64,000 nucleotides of DNA from the NCBI RefSeq assembly GCF_900113175.1, contig NZ_FOOK01000016.1, forward strand, positions 1 through 64,000, read 5' to 3'. The stretch's first letter is position 1, and each line of letters begins with the position of its first letter. The stretch comes from Planifilum fulgidum. Its GTDB lineage: Bacteria > Bacillota > Bacilli > Thermoactinomycetales > DSM-44946. Position numbers and translations under genes: made by a program. Shown one piece after another: positions 50,981 to 59,257 of the stretch. The notes under the pieces were generated by a model. That model had not been told where the DNA came from. It was given only the letters and a program-made list of their open reading frames with translations, and searched no databases.

Positions 50981-51745
50981 ATGGGTGAGCAAAATGTGCA
51001 AACCGGACGGAATGTACGCGATGTCCATATCCTGATACAACGGGAGGTGAGGAGGGTGGAGATGCAGGTGATGAATGCCACCGATGTCGCCGGCACCGGG
51101 GAGAGTTCATTGACGGAGTCGTGCGCGGGCATCTCAAGGCATTGAAGCCACCGGGATCATATTTTGGTATTTCGCTGGACATGGCCGGGGAGCAGTTGAG
51201 GGGGTGCGGTTTCGAATGAAAGTGGAACAGGAAGAAGGCGGTTTGGTCGCAGGAACGCTGGAAGGCCTTGACCTGGTGGAAAACGCTTCGGATACCGAAT
51301 CCCGCCGAAGGCTTTGGCCGAGGAACTGTTGATTTCCTCCGAACATGCCCAATTCCCCTTGTAAATAAATTCTCCAAACCGTCGTCACCACTTTCCGTCG
51401 GCTTTCCGCGCCAATAGGCTGACAGCGTCGATGAAGTGATGGAGCTGATTGATTGAGTGCCCACCTGGAGGGAATCGGATCGATGCCGGCGGCGAAGCGG
51501 TTGGAGAAAGCTGCCGGGGAAAAGGGATCACATCTATTTTGAAAGGCAGCTTCCGGACGGAGCCGTGTTGTGAAATCCAAGCGGATATGGCAGCAGATCT
51601 TGAAGAAGCATGGGCCGGGCTGAGGCTGGACCGCAAAATGGAGGCGGGCAGATCCGGCCCGCCGGAAGTCGATTTTTTGCCTTGTTCCATGATGAAGGGG
51701 ATATTCGGCAACATGCTCCCTCCCGAAACTTCGCCGACCATTTAA
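50981..51745 (+). pseudogene. decayed coding region (HicB-like and unknown fragments)
   Basis: Plus-strand pieces in shifting frames read as protein: MGEQNVQTGRNVRDVHILIQ from ATG 50981, then FIDGVVRGHLKALKPPGSYF, then MKVEQEEGGLVAGTLEGLDL and KALAEELLISSEHAQF (the EEGGxVAxxLExLDLV...ALxxLAEELL pattern recalls HicB-type antitoxin folds), and finally EAWAGLRLDRKME through MMKGIFGNMLPPETSPTI with a stop at 51745. The stop is followed at once by a good terminator. At least one, perhaps two, former genes are present. The HicB link is weak. Confidence 0.4.
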
Positions 51746-51770
51746 GGCGGGCAGTCAGCCCGCCTTTTTT
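51746..51770 (+). terminator. terminator after the decayed region
   Basis: GGCGGGC (51746-51752) pairs with GCCCGCC (51758-51764), followed by six Ts. Confidence 0.85.
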
Positions 51771-51857
51771 ATATCAGATTCATGGCGGCGACGAACGGTT
51801 CGCGGCGTGATGCAAACATCCAGGTCCATTCCCTTGTCCGGGTCTCTGGCCATCGGG

Positions 51858-53597
51858 TCAGTCGTAGCGCAGTCCGTGCCCGCAGGGGTAAAGGTCGCCG
51901 ATGGTCACCGGGAGCCGGCCTCCCGGCTGTTTGCCGAAGATCACTTCGACCGCCGCCCGAAGCGCGGTGGGATTGGGGGTTTGCCAGCGGTCGAGGGCGT
52001 AGGAGGCGAGGTATGCGTCCACCTCCGGATAGTCGGCGAGATCATAGGGCAGCCCCAGGGAGAGGGCGGCCACCGGTTTTCCCGTCTTCAGCAGGGCCCG
52101 GACCAACTCGCTCTGTCCCGGGGGGAGTTTGCTCTGGGAATAGGTGGCGACCAGGATCCGGTCCGCCTGCTCGGCCAGCCGGACCGCTTCCTGAATCTCT
52201 TCCGCCGTCGGATCATGGGTCCGGGCTTGCCATCCGATCACCTGGCCTCCCCCGATCGCCTGGACCGCTTCCACCGCCTCCGGCACCTGGATCACTCCCG
52301 CCACCAAGGTGGTTTGGCCATTTCGCCTGAAGGGCAGCACCCCTTCATTTTTCACCAGGGTGGTGGCGCGGCGCGCGATCTGATCCGCTTTTTTCCGGTG
52401 GGAGGTGTGGCCGCTCACCCTTTCCGCCCGTTTCGGGTCGGCGTAGCGGTCGGAAAACAGGCCGTACTCGCATTTGGCCCGCAGCACCCGGCGGACGGAG
52501 TCGTTCACCCGTTTTTCGGAGATCGCTCCGGTCCGAACCCCGTCGCGGATCGCGCTGACCGTCTCCACGTGGTCCTCAAAGGAGCCGGTGGACATGATCA
52601 CGTCCGCTCCGGCCTGCACGGCCATCGCTGCGGCTTCCCGGGTGCCCCAGTTTTCGTCGATGGCGTCCATCGTCATGGCGTCGGTGATGATGATCCCGTC
52701 ATAGCCCATCTCGTTCCTCAAGAGCCCGGTCAGCACCTTGTGCGACAGGGTGGCCGGAAGTTCCGGATCGATCGCTTCCACCACCACGTGGGCCGTCATG
52801 ATGGAGTCGACCCCCGCGTCGATGGCGGCGCGAAAGGGCAGGAGGTGGACCGTTTCCAGGGTTTTTCGGTCGTAGCCGACTCTGGGCAGTCCGAGATGGG
52901 AGTCCACATCCGTGTCCCCGTGCCCCGGAAAATGCTTGGCCGAAGCCATCACCTTTTCTTTCTGGTACGCCCGCACTTGCGCTGCGGTCAGTTTCGCCGC
53001 CAGTTGCGGGTTTTCGCCGAAGGAACGGACGCCGATCACGGGATTTTCCGGGTTGGTGTTCACATCCGCCACCGGGGCGAAGTTCCAGTGAAAGCCCATC
53101 GCCCGGGCTTCCCGGGCGGTAAGCCGGGCGGCCTCCGCGGCATCCTTGATGCTGTGGGTGGCCCCGATTCCCATCTGCCGGGGGAAGGCGGTGGTGCCCC
53201 GGCGGATGTTCTGGAAGGCGCCGAACTCGAGATCGGCGGAGATCAGCAGGGGGATTCCCAGACGGGTTTGGGATGCCCACTTCTGAAGCCGGTTGTTGTA
53301 TTCGGCCATGAAGGCGGGGGCCGGTTTGTTGTAGATGATCACCGATCCGACGTGGTAGTCCTGAAGGACTTTCCGGGTCTTTTCGTCGGGCATGCCATCG
53401 GGGGCGTCGCCGGTGACCTCCATCACCATCTGTCCGGCCTTCTCGTCCAGGGTCATCCGGGAAAGGAGGCTTTCCGCCGCCTCCTCGCAGGAAGGGGTTT
53501 TCCGCGCCGAGGCGGGAGCGACCTGCACCGATGCGATCAGGGCGACTCCCAGAATCGAAGCGACGGTTCCCATCCACACGCGTCGAAAGCGGGACAT
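51858..53597 (-). CDS. second exported glycoside hydrolase family 3 beta-N-acetylglucosaminidase
   Basis: The 579-residue protein has a signal peptide (VASILGVALIASVQVAPASA) and the GH3 NagZ-type signatures KHFPGHGDTDVDSHLGLP (Asp-His loop) and GYDGIIITDAMTMDAI (nucleophile Asp), plus a C-terminal GH3 domain. The layout equals that of the nagZ at 37010, but sequences have clearly diverged; the nearest neighbour is not a PTS gene. Substrates are probably GlcNAc-ending muropeptides or chitooligosaccharides. AAGGAGG lies seven bases before ATG 53597. Confidence 0.92.
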   Translation of the reverse strand: MSRFRRVWMGTVASILGVALIASVQVAPASARKTPSCEEAAESLLSRMTLDEKAGQMVMEVTGDAPDGMPDEKTRKVLQDYHVGSVIIYNKPAPAFMAEYNNRLQKWASQTRLGIPLLISADLEFGAFQNIRRGTTAFPRQMGIGATHSIKDAAEAARLTAREARAMGFHWNFAPVADVNTNPENPVIGVRSFGENPQLAAKLTAAQVRAYQKEKVMASAKHFPGHGDTDVDSHLGLPRVGYDRKTLETVHLLPFRAAIDAGVDSIMTAHVVVEAIDPELPATLSHKVLTGLLRNEMGYDGIIITDAMTMDAIDENWGTREAAAMAVQAGADVIMSTGSFEDHVETVSAIRDGVRTGAISEKRVNDSVRRVLRAKCEYGLFSDRYADPKRAERVSGHTSHRKKADQIARRATTLVKNEGVLPFRRNGQTTLVAGVIQVPEAVEAVQAIGGGQVIGWQARTHDPTAEEIQEAVRLAEQADRILVATYSQSKLPPGQSELVRALLKTGKPVAALSLGLPYDLADYPEVDAYLASYALDRWQTPNPTALRAAVEVIFGKQPGGRLPVTIGDLYPCGHGLRYD

Positions 53598-53662
53598 GGA
53601 CCATCCTCCTTAAGGCGGGATTATTGAACCCGTTCGACGCGCCGGTCGACTTTTCCTTGTTA

Positions 53663-53688
53663 TTTGAATTCAATTGAAAGAATTCAAA
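53663..53688. promoter_or_regulatory. perfect inverted repeat upstream of the second GH3 gene (operator/promoter)
   Basis: TTTGAATTC (53663-53671) and GAATTCAAA (53680-53688) flank an 8-base AT-rich spacer. On the minus strand a TTGAAT hexamer within it pairs with AATAAC 17 bases on, a weak promoter. The repeat could be an operator for a sugar-responsive repressor not in this window. Confidence 0.45.
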
Positions 53689-53695
53689 CAAAATT

Positions 53696-53720
53696 CCCCT
53701 TCTCCGGAGAGGGGAAGGGG
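53696..53720 (-). terminator. terminator of the symporter operon
   Basis: On the minus strand CCCCTT (plus 53715-53720) pairs with AAGGGG (plus 53696-53701), followed by AATTTTGTTTG. It lies 28 bases past the symporter stop. Confidence 0.5.
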
Positions 53721-53748
53721 TAAAAGGCGGCTTTGCCCGATGGAATTT

Positions 53749-55164
53749 TCAGGACTTCTCCAGTTGCTCGGCGGGCCGGGTTGTTTCGCGAAGGGGACGG
53801 CTCCTGTCAAAGAGCGAAACGCCGACCATGATGATCAGGCTGGCGGCCATGCCGTACATGATGGGATCGGTGGAGGTGATGCCCAAAACGGCCAGACCGC
53901 CGATCACGACCGCCGTGCCGCCGATGACCGCCGAAAAGCCGGCCTTGGGGGTGGCTTTTTTCCAGAAGATGCCCAGGACCACCGGAACGAAGATCGCTCC
54001 GGACAGGATGGCGTAGGCCACGTCCAGCGCCACCAGCACGTCCTGGATCCAGATGGCGAAGATGATGGCGAGGGCCCCCAGGGACAGGGTGGCCAATTTG
54101 GAAATCCAGATATATTTCCGGTCGTCGGCTCCCTTGAACAGGAAACGGAGGAGAATGTCGTTGGCAAGCAGTGTGGACGATGCGAGCAGGGAGCCGGAGG
54201 CGTTGGACATCAGCGCGGCGCAGACGGCGGCGAGCACCAGGCCCAGCAGACCGGGCGGAAGGATGCCGCTTGCCATCTCGGCGAAGGCGTCCTGGGGCTG
54301 CTTTAGGGCGGGCAGCGAAACGAGGGCGCACATCCCGATCAGGCTGAGGGCGATGGCCCAGGCGATGCTGTAGAAGCCGGCGAACAGGGCGCCCGTCCGG
54401 GAGACGGAGGCGGACCGGGCCGTGAACACCCGCTGCCAGATGTCCTGGGAGACCACCATCCCCAGGCAGTACAGGAGGAAATATTGAAAGATCTGGGCCC
54501 CGCCGATATGGGTCCAATCCAGGTGGGTGGCCGGCACCTTGTCCAGGAGGGCGGAGAAACCGCCGACGTGGGCAAGGGATAGGGGCAGCATGACAAAAAA
54601 CACGCCGGCGGTCATGATGACGAACTGGATGACGTCGGTCATGGTGACGCTCCACATGCCGCCCAACAGCGTGTAAAAGATGACGATGCCCCCGCCGACG
54701 ATCATGGAGGTCGTCAGTTCCCAGCCGAGGATGGCGTGGATGATGGCCCCCATGCCGATCACCTGCGTCACCGTCACCATGACGGTGTAGATCACCGCCA
54801 CCACGGCGCTGAGGAGGCGGGTCTGCTCCCCGTACTTAAGTCCCAACAGTTCGCTGATGGTCGTCACCTTCAGCCGGTTGAAGGCGCCGCTGAAAAAGAG
54901 GCCGAGCACCATGATGCCGAGGCCCAGCATCGCGACGAACCACATGCCGGAGATTCCGTGTTCGTATCCCAGCCGGGCGGTGCCGATGGTGGCGGCCCCG
55001 CCGATGATGACCGCCACCAGGCAGCTGCAGTAGACGAGGAGCCCCAAATTGCGGCCCGCCAGAACATACTCCTCCGAGGTGCGGACTTTTTTTGTTCCGA
55101 GGATGCCGATGATGATCAGGACGAGGAAATAGACCAGCAGCACTCCCGTATCCAACCAATTCAT
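53749..55164 (-). CDS. sodium/solute symporter family (SSS) transporter
   Basis: The 471-residue protein has about 13 membrane helices and SSS motifs such as EEYVLAGRNLGLLVYCSCLV near the N-terminus, GGMWSVTMTDVIQFVIMTAG in the middle and VCAALMSNASGSLLASSTLL. It couples uptake to Na+. Directly downstream of an aminotransferase gene (13 bases), it probably imports an amine or amino acid that the enzyme then transaminates. AAGGAGG lies seven bases before ATG 55164. Confidence 0.93.
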   Translation of the reverse strand: MNWLDTGVLLVYFLVLIIIGILGTKKVRTSEEYVLAGRNLGLLVYCSCLVAVIIGGAATIGTARLGYEHGISGMWFVAMLGLGIMVLGLFFSGAFNRLKVTTISELLGLKYGEQTRLLSAVVAVIYTVMVTVTQVIGMGAIIHAILGWELTTSMIVGGGIVIFYTLLGGMWSVTMTDVIQFVIMTAGVFFVMLPLSLAHVGGFSALLDKVPATHLDWTHIGGAQIFQYFLLYCLGMVVSQDIWQRVFTARSASVSRTGALFAGFYSIAWAIALSLIGMCALVSLPALKQPQDAFAEMASGILPPGLLGLVLAAVCAALMSNASGSLLASSTLLANDILLRFLFKGADDRKYIWISKLATLSLGALAIIFAIWIQDVLVALDVAYAILSGAIFVPVVLGIFWKKATPKAGFSAVIGGTAVVIGGLAVLGITSTDPIMYGMAASLIIMVGVSLFDRSRPLRETTRPAEQLEKS

Positions 55165-55177
55165 TCGATAACCTCCT

Positions 55178-56491
55178 TCATGGGACCGGATGGCCTGCCT
55201 CCAGCTCGGCCAGGACCCGGTCGAGCACCTTCAAGCCCTCATCGATCTGGTCGCGGTTGACGGTCAGCGGGGGGATCATGCGGATCACTTCTCCCCGGTT
55301 TCCGCAGAGATAGAACAAGACGCCGTATTCGGCGCATCGGTGGAGGATTTTAAGCAGCGCCTCCCCGTCCGGTTCACCGGTTTCCGGGTCGATGATCTCG
55401 ATGCCGATCATGAGGCCGACGGAGCGGACGTCGCCGATGCGCGCGTGCTTTTCCGCAAGCTTATCCAGCTTTTCCCGGGCATAAGCCCCCATCTGGCGGC
55501 AATTGGCCAGGAGGTTTTCCTCTTCGATCACTCGGATGGTGGCCAGCGCCGCCTCACAGGCGATCGGATTCCCTCCGAAGGTGGTGGCGTGGGCGCCCGG
55601 CGTCCATTTCTGCATCAGCTCCCGGGAAGCGGCGGTGACGCCGAGGGGCAGGCCCGAGGCGATGCCCTTGGCGATGGCCATGATGTCCGGCGTCACGCCG
55701 AAGGTCTGGGCGGCGAACCACTGGCCGGTTCTTCCGAACCCGGTCTGCACTTCGTCAAAGACCAGCAGGATGCCGTGCCGGTCGCAGATCTCCCGCAGAC
55801 GGACCAGCCACTGACGGGGCGGAACGATGTAGCCGCCTTCGCCGAGGATGGGCTCCAGGATCACGCAGGCGATTTCTTCCGGCGACACCTGATGTTGAAA
55901 GAGATGCTCCAGGTTTTTGTCCAGCTCCTCCACGCACCAACGGGCGGGCTCCCGGTCCGGCGGGCATCCGCGGGGATCGGCGTAGGGGATTTGGTACACC
56001 CCGGAGACTGCATGCAGATGTTTCCGGTATTTGCTCTTGGAGGTGCTGAGGCTCAGGGCTCCCAGCGTGCGGCCGTGAAAACATCCCGTGAACGACACGA
56101 CACAGGGCTTTCCGGTTACGTGTTTCGCCAGCTTGATCGCCCCTTCCACCGCCTCGGTCCCGCTGTTTCCGAAAAAGAAAGAATCCAGCCCTTCGGGCAG
56201 GATGCGGGCCAGCTCTTCCGCCAGTTTCAGTGCGGATTCGTAGACGATCACCCCCATGGGGCCGTGGAGGAGGCGATCCGCCGCCCTTTTGATCGCCTCC
56301 ACCACTTTCGGGTGGCGGTGTCCCACGTTGGTCACGGCGATGCCGGAGGTGAAATCGAGGTATTTTCTGCCGTCCAGCCCCAGGTAGTAACACCCCTCTT
56401 CGCCGATCACCGGCAGGTTGGGGAAATCCTTGGCCATCGTCGGAGCTAGATGGCGGTGCATTCTCTTCAGGAAGGATTCCGGCGTGTTCAA
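55178..56491 (-). CDS. class III (omega-type) PLP aminotransferase
   Basis: The 437-residue enzyme has the class III signatures: [61 protein letters not shown] and the PLP lysine in [15 protein letters not shown]. Likely substrates are 4-aminobutyrate-like omega-amino acids; the exact one cannot be read. TTG 56491 is taken as start because AAGGAG lies eight bases upstream and the protein then begins like its relatives; the frame is open far upstream without a good ribosome site. It forms an operon with the symporter, under a palindromic operator. Confidence 0.9.
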   Translation of the reverse strand: MNTPESFLKRMHRHLAPTMAKDFPNLPVIGEEGCYYLGLDGRKYLDFTSGIAVTNVGHRHPKVVEAIKRAADRLLHGPMGVIVYESALKLAEELARILPEGLDSFFFGNSGTEAVEGAIKLAKHVTGKPCVVSFTGCFHGRTLGALSLSTSKSKYRKHLHAVSGVYQIPYADPRGCPPDREPARWCVEELDKNLEHLFQHQVSPEEIACVILEPILGEGGYIVPPRQWLVRLREICDRHGILLVFDEVQTGFGRTGQWFAAQTFGVTPDIMAIAKGIASGLPLGVTAASRELMQKWTPGAHATTFGGNPIACEAALATIRVIEEENLLANCRQMGAYAREKLDKLAEKHARIGDVRSVGLMIGIEIIDPETGEPDGEALLKILHRCAEYGVLFYLCGNRGEVIRMIPPLTVNRDQIDEGLKVLDRVLAELEAGHPVP

Positions 56492-56599
56492 GCGAATCAC
56501 TCCTTTTTCCTCGGCGGCTTCCGCATTTCGTCCCCTCGCGTCCAGGGACTGCGGAGCGGCCATGAGGGGGATGACGATTCCCCTGGCGAATAACAATAC

Positions 56600-56615
56600 G
56601 ATTATACGTATAATC
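56600..56615. promoter_or_regulatory. perfect 16-bp palindrome at the aminotransferase promoter (putative operator)
   Basis: GATTATACGTATAATC is self-complementary. The minus-strand reading TATAAT inside it can serve as a -10 box with TGGACG 17 bases upstream. It lies about 110 bases before the aminotransferase start; a GntR- or PucR-type repressor is plausible, but none is adjacent. Confidence 0.55.
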
Positions 56616-56801
56616 ATCCATATCGTCCAGAAGGAAATTTGCGGGGGGAAAGAGAGGTCCGCGGGAGAAAAAAGGCGGCACGGGGGGTTTTTGGATGTTT
56701 TCGACCGGCGAAATGCGGGCAAGTCCCCTTTCATTAGCCGCCCATAGGCCGGTCGGCTGAGGATGGGATGGTCTCTCCGAAGGAGGAAATTTTTGTATAA
56801 T

Positions 56802-56830
56802 TGACACCCGATCAACAGGGAGTTTATACT
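56802..56830 (+). promoter_or_regulatory. sigma-A promoter of the ribose operon
   Basis: TTGACA (56802-56807) and TATACT (56825-56830) with a 17-bp spacer. Confidence 0.82.
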
Positions 56831-56833
56831 GTA

Positions 56834-56890
56834 TGTAACCGGTTACTCATGTGTCGGATATTTTTTATCGCCGGTGTGTAACCGGTTACA
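56834..56890 (+). promoter_or_regulatory. twin LacI-type operators of the ribose operon
   Basis: TGTAACCGGTTACT (56834-56847) lies directly after the -10 box, and the perfect palindrome TGTAACCGGTTACA (56877-56890) lies just before the rbsR ribosome site. Their centres are 43 bp apart, about four helical turns, which suits looping by one RbsR tetramer or two dimers on one face. Confidence 0.8.
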
Positions 56891-56910
56891 TATGGAGGTT
56901 GAAAACGGAT

Positions 56911-57912
56911 ATGGCGACGATTCGGGATGTGGCCGCCCGGGCCGGTGTTTCCGTGGCCACCGTCTCCCGGGTGCTGAACGGGAACGGGTACGTGAACAAG
57001 GAGACGGCCCGGCGGGTCCGAAGGGCGATCCAAGAGCTGAACTACCGGCCGAACATGGTGGCGAGGGGGTTGGCCAACCGGAAGACGGGAACCCTGGCCG
57101 TCATCCTGCCGGACATCAAAAACCCGTTCTTTTCGGAATTGGCCCGGGCGGTGGAAGACACGGCCCGGACCGGCGGCTTCACGGTGATCTTCTGCAATTC
57201 CGACGACCTGGGGTCGAGGGAGAAGAGCTACATTGAAGTCCTGCGGCAGAAATATATCGACGGCATCATCATCGCCTCCAACACACTGGGGGAAGCGGAT
57301 GTGGCTTACATCAACGACAACGACATTCCGCTGGTGGTGCTGGACCGCGGGCCGGGAGTCGGGGACTGCGCCGTGTTCCGGGCCAAAAACGCCGACGGGG
57401 CGAAAATGGCCGTCCGGCACCTCCTGGATGCGGGCTGCCGAAAGGTGGCGCACATCGCCGGTCCCGAAGAATTGGTCACTGCCCGGGAACGGCTGAAGGG
57501 ATATCGCGAAGTTGCGGGAGCGTTTCCCTGGTTTGACGAGAGCCTGATCGTGCCGGGGCGTTTTTCGGTCGAGGGGGGAAAGGAGGCCGTGCGCCGGCTG
57601 CTGGAGCGCCATCCCGATGTGGACGGAATTTTTGCCGGAAACGATCTGATGGCGATCGGAGCGCTCAAGGCGCTGCAGCGGATGGGAATCAAGGTGCCGG
57701 ACCAGGTGTCGATCTGCGGTTTTGACGGTGTGGAAATGACGGAATGGACGGAACCGGAGCTGACCACCGTCGCTCAGCCCATCTACGAAATGGGAGCCGA
57801 AGCGACCCGGTACCTGATCGACCGGGTCCGGGGCAAGGCGGAGCCGAAGGCGGTGGTGGAGCTGGACGTCCGGTTGATACAGCGGGGATCGACGAGGAGG
57901 GGTGCGGATTGA
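56911..57912 (+). CDS. rbsR: LacI-family ribose operon repressor
   Basis: The 333-residue regulator has an N-terminal LacI helix-turn-helix (MATIRDVAARAGVSVATVSR, hinge NYRPNMVARGLANRKT) and a periplasmic-binding-protein-like sensor domain (VILPDIKNPFFSELARAVED, GIFAGNDLMAIGALKALQRM, FDGVEMTEWTEPELTTV). It is expected to bind the two TGTAACCGGTTACA sites upstream and be released by ribose. GGAGG lies 12 bases before ATG 56911, rather far. It overlaps rbsK by 4 bases. Confidence 0.94.
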   Translation: MATIRDVAARAGVSVATVSRVLNGNGYVNKETARRVRRAIQELNYRPNMVARGLANRKTGTLAVILPDIKNPFFSELARAVEDTARTGGFTVIFCNSDDLGSREKSYIEVLRQKYIDGIIIASNTLGEADVAYINDNDIPLVVLDRGPGVGDCAVFRAKNADGAKMAVRHLLDAGCRKVAHIAGPEELVTARERLKGYREVAGAFPWFDESLIVPGRFSVEGGKEAVRRLLERHPDVDGIFAGNDLMAIGALKALQRMGIKVPDQVSICGFDGVEMTEWTEPELTTVAQPIYEMGAEATRYLIDRVRGKAEPKAVVELDVRLIQRGSTRRGAD

Positions 57913-58844
57913 CGCGGAAGCGGGCGCAGGTGGCGGTCGTCGGCAGTCTCAACATGGATGTGGTCGTCAAGGCGAAGCGCGCCCCGAAGATGGGCGAAAC
58001 CGTGATGGGGGAGGCGGTCCATTTCATCCCCGGCGGCAAGGGGGCCAACCAGGCCGTGGCCGCGGCCAAACTGGGGGCCCAGGCGGTGATGATCGGGGCG
58101 GTGGGGGACGACCCCTTCGGCCGGTCCCTTTTGGAGTCCCTCCGAAAGAGCGGAGTGAATACAAGGGGCGTGAAAACCGTGCCCGGGGTGGCCACCGGCA
58201 TCGCCTCCATTCTCCTGACCGATGAAGACAACAGTATCGTCGTGGTGGCGGGAGCCAACGGCCGATGCCTGCCCGAAGACGTGGAGGCGGGGAGGGAGAT
58301 GCTTTCCGGTGCGGATATTCTCCTGCTCCAGCTGGAGATTCCCCTGGAGACGGTGCTTGCGGCCGCCCGCACCGCCAAGGAGCTGGGGATGAAGGTGATC
58401 CTGAACCCGGCCCCGGCCCGGGAGCTCCCCGAGGAGCTGTACCGGCTGACGGATGTGATCACGCCCAACCGTTCCGAGCTGGAGTTTCTGACGGGCCGCC
58501 CCGTGGACGAGGGCGGGCTGGAGGCGTCGATGAAGGTGCTTTTGGAGCGGGGGGCGGGCTGCGTGGTGACCACTCTGGGGGCCGAGGGAGCCGCCCTGCT
58601 GTCGCCGGAGGAAGGATTTCGGCGGGTGAAAGGGTATGCGGTGGAAGTGGTGGACACCACCGGTGCGGGAGATGCCTTCAACGCGGCCCTGGCCTGCGGG
58701 CTGTCCGAGGGGATGGGGCTTTCGGCCGCGGTGGATTTTGCCGGCCGCACCGCCGCCCTGGCCGTCACCCGGCTCGGCGCCCAGGACGGGATGCCGCTGA
58801 GGAAGGAAGTCGAGGAATTTGCCAAACGGCTGAACGGAGGATGA
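57909..58844 (+). CDS. rbsK: ribokinase
   Basis: The 311-residue PfkB-family kinase phosphorylates ribose at O5. Signatures are VVGSLNMDVVVKAKRAPKMG, the first PfkB motif HFIPGGKGANQAVAAAKLG and the second DTTGAGDAFNAAL with its catalytic aspartate. The TTG start at 57909 overlaps the rbsR stop (TTGA) and has GAGGAGGGG upstream. Confidence 0.94.
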   Translation: MTRKRAQVAVVGSLNMDVVVKAKRAPKMGETVMGEAVHFIPGGKGANQAVAAAKLGAQAVMIGAVGDDPFGRSLLESLRKSGVNTRGVKTVPGVATGIASILLTDEDNSIVVVAGANGRCLPEDVEAGREMLSGADILLLQLEIPLETVLAAARTAKELGMKVILNPAPARELPEELYRLTDVITPNRSELEFLTGRPVDEGGLEASMKVLLERGAGCVVTTLGAEGAALLSPEEGFRRVKGYAVEVVDTTGAGDAFNAALACGLSEGMGLSAAVDFAGRTAALAVTRLGAQDGMPLRKEVEEFAKRLNGG

Positions 58845-58847
58845 ACC

Positions 58848-59243
58848 GTGAAAAAGACGACGCTGTTGAACAGCCATCTTTCAAGGGTCATCAGCGAGAT
58901 GGGACACACGGACCGGCTGGTGGTGGCGGATGCCGGGCTTCCGATCCCGCGGGATACGGAGCGGATCGACTTGGCGGTCCGGCCCGGCTTGCCCGGTTTC
59001 CTGGAGACGCTGGAGGCGATCCTCACCGAGCTGGAGGTGGAGAAGGTGTATGTGGCCGAGGAGACGGAAAGGGTCAGCCCCCGGCTGCATCGGGCGCTGA
59101 AGGAGATGTTTCCGGAGGCGGAGTGGGAAACGGTCACCCATGAGGCATTGAAGGGGATGACCAGGGAGGCGAAGGCGGTGGTCCGGACCGGCGAATGCAC
59201 CCCCTACGCCAATGTGATCCTGCAGGCCGGTGTCTCGTTTTGA
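58848..59243 (+). CDS. rbsD: D-ribose pyranase
   Basis: The 131-residue protein interconverts ribose pyranose and furanose forms. It begins MKKTTLLNSHLSRVISEMGH with the catalytic histidine in EMGHTD, then VADAGLPIP, and ends RTGECTPYANVILQAGVSF as in Bacillus RbsD (131 residues). GTG 58848 has GGAGG seven bases upstream, three bases after rbsK. Confidence 0.95.
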   Translation: MKKTTLLNSHLSRVISEMGHTDRLVVADAGLPIPRDTERIDLAVRPGLPGFLETLEAILTELEVEKVYVAEETERVSPRLHRALKEMFPEAEWETVTHEALKGMTREAKAVVRTGECTPYANVILQAGVSF

Positions 59244-59257
59244 GGGGGGATGATCCC

